A stretch of 64,000 nt of DNA from Bdellovibrionia bacterium (GTDB lineage Bacteria > Bdellovibrionota > Bdellovibrionia > Bdellovibrionales > JAGQZY01), in the NCBI GenBank assembly GCA_030424715.1, contig JAUHWH010000010.1, forward strand, positions 1 to 64,000, given 5' to 3'. Below, piece after piece: positions 9,019-18,446 of the stretch. The first letter of the stretch is position 1. Each line of letters opens with the position of its first letter. The notes beneath the pieces were generated by a model. The model was not told the DNA's origin. It searched no databases and saw nothing but the letters and a program-made list of their open reading frames with translations. Both the position numbers and the translations under genes were made by a program.

Positions 9019-9612
9019 ATGGCACTGCTAGATGTTCTAAAATTCCCTGATTCTCGCTTGCGACACAAAGGTCGTAAGGTCGATGAAGTCACGCCCGAGC
9101 TGAAAAAGCTGGCGCAAGATATGCTCGAGACCATGTACCATGAAAAGGGCATTGGGCTGGCGGCGATCCAGGTGGGTGTTGAGGTTCGGCTATTGGTGAT
9201 TGATATCCGCCCTCAAGGTGAAAACGACCGTTATGAGCAAGAAGACGGCATGAGCGACCTCGAAAAACAGGTCACCCAGCCCATCGTGATCTTTAATCCT
9301 GAAATCACCAAAAAAGAGGGCAAAACCACTTATGACGAGGGCTGCCTGAGTGTTCCGGGTTTCTATGAGTCCGTGGTGCGCTCGAAATATATCGAGGTAA
9401 AGGGTTTAGGGCTCGATGGTGAGCCTGTGGAGTACAAGCTCGACGGGCTGCTTTCAATTTGTATGCAGCATGAGATGGACCATTTGGACGGCAAGGTGTT
9501 CATTGACCGGCTGAGCCCCATCAAATCCAACAGAATTAAGGCCAAAATCAAGAAATTTGGCTACCCCACGGCTGAAGACGAAGAGACCGAAGAAGAGCCT
9601 GTCACCGTTTAA
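9019..9612 (+). CDS. def: peptide deformylase
   Basis: The 197-residue enzyme removes the N-formyl group from new proteins. All three motifs are present: GIGLAAIQVGV (motif 1, with Ile where most have Pro), EGCLSVPG (motif 2, metal-ligand Cys) and QHEMDHLDGKVF (motif 3, HExxH with both His ligands and the catalytic Glu). The C-terminal tail is acidic (EDEETEEEPVTV). It lies 120 bases before fmt, the gene for the opposite reaction, which is the common def-fmt pairing. Start ATG 9019 fits the family N-terminus (LLDVLKFPDSRLR). Confidence 0.96.
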   Translation: MALLDVLKFPDSRLRHKGRKVDEVTPELKKLAQDMLETMYHEKGIGLAAIQVGVEVRLLVIDIRPQGENDRYEQEDGMSDLEKQVTQPIVIFNPEITKKEGKTTYDEGCLSVPGFYESVVRSKYIEVKGLGLDGEPVEYKLDGLLSICMQHEMDHLDGKVFIDRLSPIKSNRIKAKIKKFGYPTAEDEETEEEPVTV

Positions 9613-9732
9613 TGGCTTCTTCCCTGCAGGAATGCCTCCGGGTGGCACCCCCAGTTGCCCTTATCCTTTTTTTGTGAGTGACGCTAAACAGTAGCGAACG
9701 TGCGGCGCCTGGTTTTGTGATAGAAACCCGTC

Positions 9733-10674
9733 ATGTCTTATAAGGTCATATTTTGCGGCACTCCGCTTTTTGCAGTCCCCGCATTGGGTGCGCTTCACAG
9801 TCACAAAGACTTTGAGGTCGCCAAAGTTTATTCGCAACCTGATCGTCCCTCCGGGCGTGGCAAAAAGCTGAAGCCAAGTCCGGTGAAGTTGGCGGCACAA
9901 GATCTTGGGATCACCGTTGCAACTCCAGAAAAAATTTCGACGAAAGATATCATCGAGCAACTCCGTGATGAGAAATATGATGTGGGTGTTGTTGTGGCTT
10001 TCGGACAAATTCTGTCGCAAGATTTTTTGGATGCTTTCGCCCATGGTTGTGTGAATGTTCACTCCAGTCTTTTGCCAAGATGGCGAGGTGCGGCCCCCAT
10101 GCAACGTGCGATCATGGATGGCGATCATGAAACTGGAGTGAGTTTACAAAAAGTTGTGCGAAAACTAGATGCTGGTGATGTTATTGCAGAAAGCCGTTTC
10201 TCTCTTCCTATAGACTGTGGTGCTACGGAGCTATACCAAGAGCTCTCTCAGCGGGGTGCACAACTGCTCACCCAATCACTAGCGCCCTATATACGTGGCG
10301 AGCTGACTCTGCGTCCGCAAGACGAGAGCTTAGTGACCCACGCAAAAAAAATATCGAAAGAAGAAGGGCTCATCAATTGGAGTGAGCCGGCTTTCTCGAT
10401 TCACAATAAAATTCGCGGTCTCGATATGGGTGGCCCCTTTGCTTACACCCGGTTTCGTAACAAGACGTTAAAAATTCATAAAAGTGTTTTCCGCCAAGGC
10501 GACAGTTCGGCGACCCCAGGAATGGTGGTTGATGTGAATGAAGATTCTTTTACCGTGGCCTGTGGTCAAGGTGAGCTTGAGATCTGCGTGGTGCAACCAG
10601 AAAGCAAGGCTCGTATGGCGGCGGGCGATTTTATTCGTGGTTACCATTTGCAAGAAGGAGAAAAATTTGACTGA
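9733..10674 (+). CDS. fmt: methionyl-tRNA formyltransferase
   Basis: The 313-residue enzyme formylates initiator Met-tRNA using 10-formyl-THF. The N-terminal formyltransferase fold shows IFCGTPLFAVPAL at the start and the catalytic segment HSSLLPRWRGAAPMQRAI (Asn/His/Asp region), then DGDHETGVSLQKV. The C-terminal OB-like domain includes IHNKIRGLDMGGPFAYT. The gene follows def, and its last 8 bases overlap the TTG start of rpe. Length is normal for the family. Confidence 0.96.
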   Translation: MSYKVIFCGTPLFAVPALGALHSHKDFEVAKVYSQPDRPSGRGKKLKPSPVKLAAQDLGITVATPEKISTKDIIEQLRDEKYDVGVVVAFGQILSQDFLDAFAHGCVNVHSSLLPRWRGAAPMQRAIMDGDHETGVSLQKVVRKLDAGDVIAESRFSLPIDCGATELYQELSQRGAQLLTQSLAPYIRGELTLRPQDESLVTHAKKISKEEGLINWSEPAFSIHNKIRGLDMGGPFAYTRFRNKTLKIHKSVFRQGDSSATPGMVVDVNEDSFTVACGQGELEICVVQPESKARMAAGDFIRGYHLQEGEKFD

Positions 10675-11323
10675 TCAATTTATCCCAGCTCCCAGTCTTC
10701 TATCGGCGGACTTTTCAAAGCTCGACAGAGAGATTGCTGACGTCATGGCGGGCGGCACGCAATGGATCCACGTCGATGTGATGGATGGCCATTTTGTTCC
10801 GAACCTAACCATCGGGGCACCTGTAGTGAAGTCTCTTCGAAAAATTCAGTCGGCCTATCTCGACTGCCACCTAATGATCGAGGAACCGGAACGTTATATC
10901 GATGACTTTATAAAAGCCGGGGCCAATAACATCACTCTCCATGTGGAGTCTCAAGGAGACATGGCAACCTTAATAAAAAAAATTAAAACGGCAGGTGTTG
11001 ATGCGGGAATCACCCTGCGTCCCGCGACTCCTCTTAGTGCCATCGAGCCCTTTTTGTCAGAAGTGGATTTGGTGCTGGTCATGACGGTCAATCCGGGATT
11101 CGGTGGGCAGTCTTTTATGGAGGATCAAGTCGCTAAGGTGAATGAGTTGGCTGAGTTGAGAGAGGCCAATGGCTGGAACTACAAAATCCAAGTGGATGGA
11201 GGAGTGACTGACAAAACGAAATTGCAACTGACTCGAGCCGACGTGCTAGTGGCCGGCAGTTTTGTGTTTAAACACCCCCAGGGTTATCAACAGGCCATTG
11301 CCGATTTGAAGGAAAAGTCATGA
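10667..11323 (+). CDS. rpe: ribulose-phosphate 3-epimerase
   Basis: This TIM-barrel enzyme of about 218 residues interconverts ribulose-5-phosphate and xylulose-5-phosphate. Motifs are APSLLSADFSKL at the N-terminus, WIHVDVMDGHFVPN (metal His/Asp), DCHLMIEEPERYI, MTVNPGFGGQSF (phosphate loop) and IQVDGGV (second catalytic Asp). The start is decided by TTG at 10667. It has AAGGAG 6 bases upstream, overlaps the fmt stop by 8 bases, and gives the usual family N-terminus. A longer in-frame ATG at 10538 would lie deep inside fmt and is unlikely. The stop overlaps the hutH start as ATGA. Confidence 0.94.
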   Translation: MTDQFIPAPSLLSADFSKLDREIADVMAGGTQWIHVDVMDGHFVPNLTIGAPVVKSLRKIQSAYLDCHLMIEEPERYIDDFIKAGANNITLHVESQGDMATLIKKIKTAGVDAGITLRPATPLSAIEPFLSEVDLVLVMTVNPGFGGQSFMEDQVAKVNELAELREANGWNYKIQVDGGVTDKTKLQLTRADVLVAGSFVFKHPQGYQQAIADLKEKS

Positions 11324-12852
11324 TTCAACTAACAGGTGAAAATGTAACCATAGAAGATGTGTGGGCGGTGGCCCATGACTCGGCCCCAGTGGAACTCTCG
11401 GCACAAGCCATTGAGAGGATGCAGGAGTCTCGCACCTATATTGAAAAACGTCTTGAAACGGGTGAGGCGATTTATGGTGTGAACACTGGGTTTGGTCACT
11501 TCAGCAATATAAAAATATCAAAAGCTCAGATCATAGAACTGCAGAAAAACCTGATTCGATCGCACTGCATGGGCGTGGGTGATCCGTTCTCTAAAGAAGA
11601 GACTCGGGCGATTATGTTTTTGCGAGCCAACGCCTTGGCTCGAGGCCACAGTGGTATTCGTCCCTTGGTGGTTGAAACCATTTTGAATTATCTAAACAAC
11701 GATATCATCCCAGTCATTCCCCAGAAGGGGAGCGTGGGGGCCAGTGGTGATCTGGCGCCGCTCTCCCATCTCGCGCTGTCTATCATTGGCGAGGGCGAAG
11801 TTTGGGGCGATGACGGGTCGATTCACCCCGTGCAAGACCGATTGGATGAAAAATCGGTCCGTCCCTTAGAGCTGCAAGCCAAAGAGGGCCTTTCTATGAT
11901 CAACGGCTGTCAGGTTATGACTGCTGTTGGACTTCTCAATTTGTATCGCGCTCGTCGAATCATGTGGTTGGCCGATTTATCAGGAGCTATGACTCTTGAA
12001 GCTCTTAAAGGCTCCAGAGCTGCCTTTGATCCGCTGATCTCTGCGACTCGCGCTCACCCGGGAGAGGCAAAAACTGCGCGCAATATTTTAAAACTTATGG
12101 GTGCCACTTCTGGAATCGCTGAGAGTCATATAGATTGTGGCCGTGTGCAGGATGCTTACAGTTTGCGTTGCATGCCGGCAGTGCACGGTGCTGCGAAAGA
12201 CTCCTTTCGCCACGTGCTGAAAGTTCTAGAAACCGAGGCCAACTCGAGCACCGACAACCCATTGGTGTTTGCGAAGGACGGTAAAATTCTTAGTTGCGGT
12301 AATTTTCATGGCGAGCCGGTGGCATACGCTCTTGATTTTGCAGGGATTGCCATGAGTGGTATTGGCAGTATTTCCGAGTGTCGCATCGAAAAAATGATCA
12401 ATCCCTCCATGAGTGGACTACCAGCCTTCTTGGCTCCCGAGGGTGGCTTGAATTCGGGCCATATGATTGTCCAAGTCGCCGCGGCCTCTTTGGTGAGTGA
12501 AAATAAAATTTTAGCTCATCCTGCCAGTGTCGATAGCATACCGACGTCAGCAGATAAAGAAGATCACGTGAGTATGGGAACCATCGCGGCCAGAAAATTT
12601 GGATCTATTGTGAACAACGTTGAGCACATTGTGGCTATGGAAATGCTTTCAAGCACCCAGGCTTTGAGTATGCTGCAGCCGCTTGAGCCCGCGGCCGCTG
12701 TCAAAGCGGCTTTTGATGAAATCCGCAAAACGGTCCCCTTTGCTGAGACAGATCGCGTGTTCTCAAACGATGTAAAGCAAATTCAAACCTTAATCAGTGA
12801 TAACACGGTTTATGACGTGGTGAAAAAGACAGTGGGAGAGTTGGAATGGTAA
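11320..12852 (+). CDS. hutH: histidine ammonia-lyase
   Basis: The 510-residue enzyme deaminates L-histidine to urocanate, the first step of histidine catabolism. The Ala-Ser-Gly triad that cyclises to the MIO cofactor is visible in [17 protein letters not shown] (about residues 138-154). [11 protein letters not shown] near residue 50 and SSTDNPLVF are further signatures, the former supplying the catalytic Tyr region. The ATG overlaps the rpe stop (ATGA) and the 3' end overlaps hutU by 7 bases. The gene therefore sits in a translationally coupled run after fmt and rpe. Length is standard. Confidence 0.97.
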   Translation: MIQLTGENVTIEDVWAVAHDSAPVELSAQAIERMQESRTYIEKRLETGEAIYGVNTGFGHFSNIKISKAQIIELQKNLIRSHCMGVGDPFSKEETRAIMFLRANALARGHSGIRPLVVETILNYLNNDIIPVIPQKGSVGASGDLAPLSHLALSIIGEGEVWGDDGSIHPVQDRLDEKSVRPLELQAKEGLSMINGCQVMTAVGLLNLYRARRIMWLADLSGAMTLEALKGSRAAFDPLISATRAHPGEAKTARNILKLMGATSGIAESHIDCGRVQDAYSLRCMPAVHGAAKDSFRHVLKVLETEANSSTDNPLVFAKDGKILSCGNFHGEPVAYALDFAGIAMSGIGSISECRIEKMINPSMSGLPAFLAPEGGLNSGHMIVQVAAASLVSENKILAHPASVDSIPTSADKEDHVSMGTIAARKFGSIVNNVEHIVAMEMLSSTQALSMLQPLEPAAAVKAAFDEIRKTVPFAETDRVFSNDVKQIQTLISDNTVYDVVKKTVGELEW

Positions 12853-14492
12853 GAACAGTAAAGGCTCCGACAGGAACCGATCTCAATTGCAAGGGCTGGC
12901 TACAAGAAGCGGCTTATCGAATGATTCAAAACAATCTCGATCCTGAGGTGGCAGAAGTCCCAGAGAAACTCATTGTCTACGGCGGTATCGGTAAAGCGGC
13001 TCGCAATTGGGAGTGCTTTGATAAAATTTTAGAGGCATTAAAAAATCTAGAAAACGACGAAAGCCTGCTTGTGCAATCAGGAAAACCCATCGGCGTTATA
13101 AAAACCCACGCCGATGCCCCGCGAGTGTTGATTGCAAATTCAAACCTGGTTCCTAAATGGGCGACATGGGATCACTTTCATGAACTCGATAAACAGGGTT
13201 TGATGATGTACGGGCAAATGACAGCCGGATCCTGGATTTACATCGGCACCCAGGGGATTGTGCAAGGCACCTACGAGACTTTTATTGAAGCGGGACGACA
13301 GCACTTTGGCGGCGACCTCACCGGTAAATTGATCGTTACTGGTGGATTGGGTGGCATGGGTGGAGCTCAACCTCTGGCTGGTGTCTTTGCAGGGGCTTGT
13401 GTGTTGGCTGTCGAGGTCGACGAAGAGCGGGTGAACAAACGTTTAAAAACCCGCTACGTCGACGAAATTGCCCACGACTTGGACGAGGCCTGGGCTCGTA
13501 TCAAAAAATACGCCGCCAACGGCGAAGCCAAATCCATCGGTCTTGTTGGCAATATGTCCGAAGTCATTCAAGAGATGGTAAAGAAAAATTATGTGCCCGA
13601 GATGTTAACCGATCAAACCTCGGCTCATGATCCTCTAGTGGGCTATATCCCGGCGGGATACTCTCTAGAGAAAGCGGATCAACTTCGCGAGAGTGATCCA
13701 GAAAAATATGTGGAGTTGTCCAAGCAGTCCATGGGTGAGCATGTCCGTGGGATGCTCAAACTCAAGGAGATGGGTGCGATCACTTTTGACTACGGCAACA
13801 ATATCCGGGCCATGGCCCAAGATGTCGGGGTAGAAAACGCTTTTGATTTTCCCGGGTTTGTACCGGCTTATATTCGCCCCCTCTTTTGCAAAGGCAGTGG
13901 TCCCTTCCGCTTTGTGGCCCTGAGTGGCGACGAAGAGGATATCTTTGCTTTGGACGAAGCTCTCAAAGAGTTGTTCCCCCATAAAAAGCACTTACTAAAC
14001 TGGCTAGAGATGGCTCGCGAGCGTATAGCCTTTCAAGGTTTGCCGGCTCGGATCTGTTGGCTGGAGTATGGCGAGCGCATGCAAGCAGGGCTTAAGTTTA
14101 ACGAGATGGTTAGAGACGGCAAAGTCAAAGCGCCCATTGTGATTGGTCGTGATCACCTGGATTGTGGTTCGGTGGCGTCGCCCAATCGTGAGACCGAGAG
14201 CATGTTGGATGGTTCCGATGCGGTTGGTGACTGGCCGATTCTCAATGCTCTTACCAATACGGCCTGTGGTGCCACTTGGGTGAGTTTTCACCATGGTGGT
14301 GGCGTCGGTATGGGTTACTCACTGCACGCTGGGCAAGTGATTGTGGCCGATGGCACCGAGGAGGCCCATAAGCGATTGGAGCGTGTCTTGACGGCGGATC
14401 CCGGTATGGGTGTTTTTCGCCACGTGGACGCTGGTTACGAAGACGCTAAAGTTGTTGCGAAAGAGCGTGGTGTAAAGTCCTTATGGCTTTGA
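12846..14492 (+). CDS. hutU: urocanate hydratase
   Basis: The 548-residue NAD+-dependent enzyme converts urocanate to imidazolonepropionate. Motifs include [20 protein letters not shown] (NAD-binding glycine loop), the [18 protein letters not shown] segment and [17 protein letters not shown] near the C-terminus. Length matches the family (about 550). It overlaps hutH by 7 bases. No hutI, hutG or hutC is seen in the window, so the later pathway steps must be encoded elsewhere or be missing. A weak AT-rich hairpin lies directly after the stop. Confidence 0.97.
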   Translation: MVRTVKAPTGTDLNCKGWLQEAAYRMIQNNLDPEVAEVPEKLIVYGGIGKAARNWECFDKILEALKNLENDESLLVQSGKPIGVIKTHADAPRVLIANSNLVPKWATWDHFHELDKQGLMMYGQMTAGSWIYIGTQGIVQGTYETFIEAGRQHFGGDLTGKLIVTGGLGGMGGAQPLAGVFAGACVLAVEVDEERVNKRLKTRYVDEIAHDLDEAWARIKKYAANGEAKSIGLVGNMSEVIQEMVKKNYVPEMLTDQTSAHDPLVGYIPAGYSLEKADQLRESDPEKYVELSKQSMGEHVRGMLKLKEMGAITFDYGNNIRAMAQDVGVENAFDFPGFVPAYIRPLFCKGSGPFRFVALSGDEEDIFALDEALKELFPHKKHLLNWLEMARERIAFQGLPARICWLEYGERMQAGLKFNEMVRDGKVKAPIVIGRDHLDCGSVASPNRETESMLDGSDAVGDWPILNALTNTACGATWVSFHHGGGVGMGYSLHAGQVIVADGTEEAHKRLERVLTADPGMGVFRHVDAGYEDAKVVAKERGVKSLWL

Positions 14493-14514
14493 TGAAAAAC
14501 CTGTTCGTTTTTCA
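14493..14514 (+). terminator. weak AT-rich hairpin after hutU
   Basis: TGAAAAAC and GTTTTTCA are perfect 8-base arms around CTGTTC. There is no immediate T run; ATTTTT comes 7 bases later. It could end the def-fmt-rpe-hut transcript. Confidence 0.35.
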
Positions 14515-14654
14515 GCGTTGATTTTTCGCCCCTTTGCGTTTGGGTTGCTTCGAAGTGACGCTCTACATTAAGAACGCTTCGGGTCGACTACTTTCGGAAT
14601 GACATTGTTTACTGTTCACTATCTAATTTCATAAATGAATGGAAAGGAAGAATC

Positions 14655-15365
14655 ATGAAATCATTTCTCGTTATTTTACTCGTTGGACTCTCGCCCCTCG
14701 CATTTGCTGGAGAGACTCTGGTCTACACCGGAGAAGGCTTTGATAAGACTGGCAAAACCAAGATGTTTGACTACAAGAAGTTCAAATCGGTCGATGGTAA
14801 AAAGGTGAGCGAGCGAGCTATCTACACCGATCTTTCAGGCGACATCTTAACCGAAGAAAAAGTAGAAAGTCGAGACGGCAAGTTGGTCCGTTATGATATG
14901 GATCAAAAGCAACTGAACCAAAAAGCCTGGATTGAAGTGACCGATAAAAAAGTCACATTCAACCTGAAAAAGTTTCGTAAAAAGAATTATCCGATCACCG
15001 TAGACCGCCCGGACAACTTTATCGTTGGACTAGAGATTGTTCCCACTATCATAAAAAACTGGGACGTCTTCATGAAGGGCAAAGACATGACGGTGCAATT
15101 GGGTGTTTGGCATCGTCAAGAGGCAATCGGTTTCAAACTCTCCCGTGATAAAAGCGACGACAAAAATTTGGTCGTGAAAATGGCTCCCACCAGTTTTTTG
15201 ATTCGTGCCGTGGTTGATCCCCTGTATTTTATTTTTGACAAGAAAACCAAGTTATTGACTTCCTACAAAGGAAGACTCACCCCGAAAGAGAAGCAAGGGC
15301 GCAGCTATGGCTCGGTCGACGGTGTGGTCAAGTACCAACAGGTGAAAGCCACAGAGAACAAATAA
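14655..15365 (+). CDS. secreted protein, unknown function
   Basis: This 236-residue protein has a clear signal peptide (LVILLVGLSPLAFA, cleavage near residue 18). The mature part is Lys-rich and beta-rich, without cysteines. I recognise no named family. The segment order (VYTGEGFDKTGK early, YRVS-like strands later, GVVKYQQV at the end) resembles periplasmic outer-membrane-directed proteins of unknown function. GGAAAGGAAG lies upstream of the ATG. The small secreted gene at 15413 follows 47 bases later and is probably cotranscribed. Confidence 0.75.
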   Translation: MKSFLVILLVGLSPLAFAGETLVYTGEGFDKTGKTKMFDYKKFKSVDGKKVSERAIYTDLSGDILTEEKVESRDGKLVRYDMDQKQLNQKAWIEVTDKKVTFNLKKFRKKNYPITVDRPDNFIVGLEIVPTIIKNWDVFMKGKDMTVQLGVWHRQEAIGFKLSRDKSDDKNLVVKMAPTSFLIRAVVDPLYFIFDKKTKLLTSYKGRLTPKEKQGRSYGSVDGVVKYQQVKATENK

Positions 15366-15412
15366 CAGATCAACCTGTCTAAACAAAAACGGATGACAAT
15401 CCAGGAGAATAC

Positions 15413-15673
15413 ATGAAGTTTTTAGGTCTTATTATAGTAGTTTTGAGTGTGGTGACCACGTCCTTCGCAGACGGCGGTAAGAAAAAGATGAGCATGGACG
15501 AGCGCAAAGCGATGATCATGAGCAACATCGATAAAAAAATAGCCGCGTTGACTGATTTTAAAAGTTGCGTGAGCAGCGCCAGTGCAAAAGGTGATATCAA
15601 AACGTGTCGTCAGGCTAACAAAGCGGCCCGTGAAAAAATGAAAGCCGAACGCAAAGAAGCGCACGGCAAGTAG
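15413..15673 (+). CDS. small secreted basic protein, unknown function
   Basis: The 86-residue product has a signal peptide (LIIVVLSVVTTSFA, cleavage near residue 19). The mature chain is helical and strongly Lys/Met/Ala-rich, with two cysteines (DFKSCVSSAS and IKTCRQANKAA) that could form a disulfide. The ribosome site CAGGAG is 6 bases before the ATG. I know no family. Codon pattern and Shine-Dalgarno support a real gene. Confidence 0.65.
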   Translation: MKFLGLIIVVLSVVTTSFADGGKKKMSMDERKAMIMSNIDKKIAALTDFKSCVSSASAKGDIKTCRQANKAAREKMKAERKEAHGK

Positions 15674-15754
15674 TTTTTGTGTCGATTCTAGGTCGTGGAA
15701 TTCGGATCCCCGAGTTGCGGTCCAAATTTCCACGGCCCTATTGAAAGAGCCCAT

Positions 15755-16570
15755 ATGCCAACCGAACAAAATTTATTTGAGATCGTGAAAACGACTCTCG
15801 GGGTCACGTCCATTCGCAACAACAAGGTGAACGAAACCATGCACGCCCCCCTCGGGCCATGGAGAGAAGCCAACGAGTTGTACATCGAGCAATCCAATTT
15901 AAAGACGAATCTCTCGCAAAACACATCCGAAGAATTTGTCATCTATGATGTCGGCCTGGGTGCGGCAGCCAACGCTCTCGCCACACTTGCCTGTGCCAAG
16001 TCCAGTTCGCGCCCTGTTCGCCTTGTGAGTTTTGAAATTGATCTCAGCCTATTGGAGTTTGCTCTGCAGCACAGCCACGAGTTCGAACACTTCCAGGGCT
16101 ATGAAGATGCGATCCGAGAAATTCTGGCACACAAGCGCTGGACCCAGGGCAATATCACCTGGGAGTTGTTCGAGGGTGATTTTTTACAGTGTGTCGATCA
16201 GGTTCAACACAAGTGCCATCTGATTTTTTACGACCCCTATTCGCCCCATCAAAACCAAGAGATGTGGACAACTGATTGCTTCAAAAAGCTAAAAGAAAAA
16301 TGCCATAGGGATGCTCGCTTCTACAACTACAGTCAGGCGACACCCATTCGCGCCGCTCTCTTAGAAGCTGGTTTTTACGTCGGCTATGGCAAAGCCATTG
16401 GCGAGAAAGAGACCACCACCGAGGCCGCTTGTCAGCTAAAAGACTTGCAGCGCCCCCTGGATCAACGTTGGTTTCAGCGCTGGAGCCGTTCTGACACTCC
16501 CTTGCCCCCATTGTGCGAGGACGCCGAAACCCTCAAAAAACAAATACGAGAGCACGAACAATTTCAGTAG
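15755..16570 (+). CDS. MnmC-like SAM-dependent methyltransferase
   Basis: This protein of about 271 residues resembles the methyltransferase half of MnmC, which completes mnm5U34 in tRNA wobble uridines. WREANELYIEQSNL matches the MnmC entry segment, IYDVGLGAAANAL is the SAM-binding loop (motif I), SFEIDLSLLEFAL the acidic strand, and LIFYDPYSPHQNQEMWT the catalytic DPF/Y-like segment. The FAD-dependent oxidoreductase half is absent. The ATG at 15755 fits the family N-terminus; an in-frame GTG at 15695 would add 20 unlikely residues. Several bacteria carry stand-alone MnmC2-like (MnmM/YtqB-unrelated) enzymes, so the exact tRNA substrate is inference. Confidence 0.75.
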   Translation: MPTEQNLFEIVKTTLGVTSIRNNKVNETMHAPLGPWREANELYIEQSNLKTNLSQNTSEEFVIYDVGLGAAANALATLACAKSSSRPVRLVSFEIDLSLLEFALQHSHEFEHFQGYEDAIREILAHKRWTQGNITWELFEGDFLQCVDQVQHKCHLIFYDPYSPHQNQEMWTTDCFKKLKEKCHRDARFYNYSQATPIRAALLEAGFYVGYGKAIGEKETTTEAACQLKDLQRPLDQRWFQRWSRSDTPLPPLCEDAETLKKQIREHEQFQ

Positions 16571-16868
16571 TCCTTTCGCGATCGCGCCAAAAACGAGAGG
16601 CTGGTCCCAGATGGGGAGACTGCCCCATGTCGTTGTGGTTCAGTGAACGAGCCATCTCGCGGGCGATGTTTGGCCTGGGACCGGTGCTTGGGCCACCAGA
16701 GAGGCCAGAGGGGCTAGGGCACTGGCTCCCATCAATCCTTGTGAGTTGCTTGAAAACGTCAGTGTTATTCCTGTTATTTTTACAAAAATCAGCCGTTGGA
16801 TCCTTTCTTCTTCGAATCATTGAGCCCCCTTTGTATTGTTCTGCTTATCTTCTAAGGGGAGGGGTTTC
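16571..16868. other. intergenic region with nested hairpins
   Basis: I see no convincing gene here. A perfect hairpin ATGGGG-AGACTG-CCCCAT spans 16611-16628. It lies inside weaker outer arms GGTCCCAG (16603-16610) and CTGGGACC (16675-16682). The remainder is GC-rich up to about 16740 and then AT-rich before the next gene. The nested form recalls the larger inverted repeats at 23560 and 58356, but the sequences differ. Confidence 0.4.
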
Positions 16869-17417
16869 ATGAGGTTCAGTTTTATCTTTTTATGTCTTTG
16901 TTTTGCTTTGCCAGCGGTGGCAGGGCAACAAAAGTTGTTTCAGCTGTATCGCACCAACTATTACACAGAAAAGACCATGGAGTTTTCAGCAAATATCGAT
17001 GACAAGAGCTGCTCTTTTCAAGGGAAAAGTCCGATTTCGGTTTACTTTGTTTCCACTCAAACCGGAACTCGTCTGAAAGAATTTTCATCACGCAATCGAA
17101 AATATTTTGGAGCACAGTATCTTTCGAGGTCGGCTCAATTTCTTCAATTCACTTTTCGATCTCTTACCGAGGCAGGAGCAACGGTGGGTAAAAGTTATTC
17201 TCTTGCTGTTGAACTCGAAAAGACGGGGGGACGATGTGAATCTTTGGTGTCTTTTCTTGATGGCGATGCAAAGGCATTGCTGGCGCCCTTGCAACGCATG
17301 GAGGTTGAATTCCACCTTAAAAAGTATCCCTTGATATCAGGTTTGCACCCGGCTGGTGTCAACTGGGTGAGGCTTAAAGGTTCGGAGCAGCGCTGTGTGA
17401 TTGGTCGCTGCCCCTGA
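16869..17417 (+). CDS. secreted protein, possibly DUF4833-like
   Basis: A secreted protein of about 182 residues, with signal peptide MRFSFIFLCLCFALPAVAG. The mature N-terminus QQKLFQLYRTNYYTEKTMEF, together with the later VYFVSTQTGTRLKEFSS, resembles the DUF4833 layout (a surface or periplasmic beta fold), but this is by eye only. ATG 16869 is chosen because AGGGGAGGGG lies 5-14 bases upstream and the signal peptide starts there; a start at 16836 would add residues before the signal. Two cysteine pairs occur, including the C-terminal CVIGRC. Function unknown. Confidence 0.7.
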   Translation: MRFSFIFLCLCFALPAVAGQQKLFQLYRTNYYTEKTMEFSANIDDKSCSFQGKSPISVYFVSTQTGTRLKEFSSRNRKYFGAQYLSRSAQFLQFTFRSLTEAGATVGKSYSLAVELEKTGGRCESLVSFLDGDAKALLAPLQRMEVEFHLKKYPLISGLHPAGVNWVRLKGSEQRCVIGRCP

Positions 17418-17431
17418 AGTCGAATCGGCAC

Positions 17432-18391
17432 TCATTTCATTTGCAGAAACTGCAACACGCGCTCTTCCATCCAGGATTCATTCAGTCCCGCTTTTAAAAA
17501 ACCGACGTGGCCTCCCGATTGGGGGGGTTCTAAATAAACGTTGGGGTGTTCTTTAAGAACATCAAAAGGATAACAACGATCTTTTAAAAAGGGGTCATTT
17601 AAAGCATTCAGCACAAGAGTGGGAACGGGTATTGTTTCTAAAAAATGCAGAGAGCTTGCTTTGTCCCAATACTCATCAGCATCTTTGAAGCCGTTGATCG
17701 GGGCTGTGATCTTGTCATCAAAAGCTTTAAAGCGCCACATCTTTTTTAACGAGGGGATGTCGGGGTCAAATTCTGGGAACATCTCTTCTTTGATTTTTAG
17801 TTTCTTAATCAAGCGTAGAATAAAATGGCGACTGTAGGCGAGACTCAAGCCAGAGGATAAGGCCATGGCACTGTCTGCCAGCGACACAGGTGTTGAAATC
17901 GCAACGGCTCGACAAATCCTGGGGTCCAGTTGGTCGCCTTCTTCACCAAGGTACTTCAGGGTTATATTCCCGCCCATGCTAAACCCAACCAGGTTGATCT
18001 CTTTATAGGTATGTCTTATTAAAACATGTTTGATCACTGTGCGAAGGTCAAACGAAGCGCCTGAGTGGTACATCTTTAAATTATGGTTGGTCTCTCCGCT
18101 GCAGCCCCGATTGTTCCAGGCTAGAATATCATATCCCTTCTGACTCAGAGCTTGGCTGTGGCTCAAGATGTATTTCGATTGTGAGCAGCCCTCAAGGCCA
18201 TGGGACAAGATCACCAAGCGATCATGGTTGGCGCGATACCAATCCAAGTCCAAAAAGTCATCATCGTCGGTAAAGATGCGCTCTCTTTGAAACGGTACAT
18301 CGAGAGATGGCCCCAAAAAGTAAGGGACCAGAGTTTCCACATGGCCATTGTTAAAGGGAAAGGGCGATTGGTATTCCGATGGGATCAGCAT
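17432..18391 (-). CDS. alpha/beta hydrolase, YheT family
   Basis: This hydrolase of about 319 residues has the YheT/ABHD1-3 arrangement: FPFNNGHVETLVPYF near the N-terminus, LSHGLEGCSQSKYI (oxyanion loop), AWNNRGCSGETN, the nucleophile elbow GFSMGGNITLKYL, and SGGHVGFLK with the catalytic His. The acid residue is probably in LNALNDPFLKD. Substrates of the family are poorly known; short-chain esters or lipids are likely. The start at 18391 fits homologues and avoids overlap with the upstream gene. A reading extending to 18514 would overlap that gene by 68 bases. No strong Shine-Dalgarno is visible. Confidence 0.88.
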   Translation of the reverse strand: MLIPSEYQSPFPFNNGHVETLVPYFLGPSLDVPFQRERIFTDDDDFLDLDWYRANHDRLVILSHGLEGCSQSKYILSHSQALSQKGYDILAWNNRGCSGETNHNLKMYHSGASFDLRTVIKHVLIRHTYKEINLVGFSMGGNITLKYLGEEGDQLDPRICRAVAISTPVSLADSAMALSSGLSLAYSRHFILRLIKKLKIKEEMFPEFDPDIPSLKKMWRFKAFDDKITAPINGFKDADEYWDKASSLHFLETIPVPTLVLNALNDPFLKDRCYPFDVLKEHPNVYLEPPQSGGHVGFLKAGLNESWMEERVLQFLQMK

Positions 18392-18446
18392 GACATTTTT
18401 ATGGTCGAAAACCCGAGAAAAGACAAGTCTCCTGAGATTTCTATGC

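Noticed and set aside
9661-10128. 155-residue minus-strand open frame
   Set aside because: It is antisense to fmt and its upstream region; no supporting start signal.
15695-15725. Adjacent EcoRI and BamHI sites that look like a cloning polylinker
   Set aside because: The flanking sequence on both sides belongs to native-looking genes and no other vector sequence is present, so it is most likely chance.
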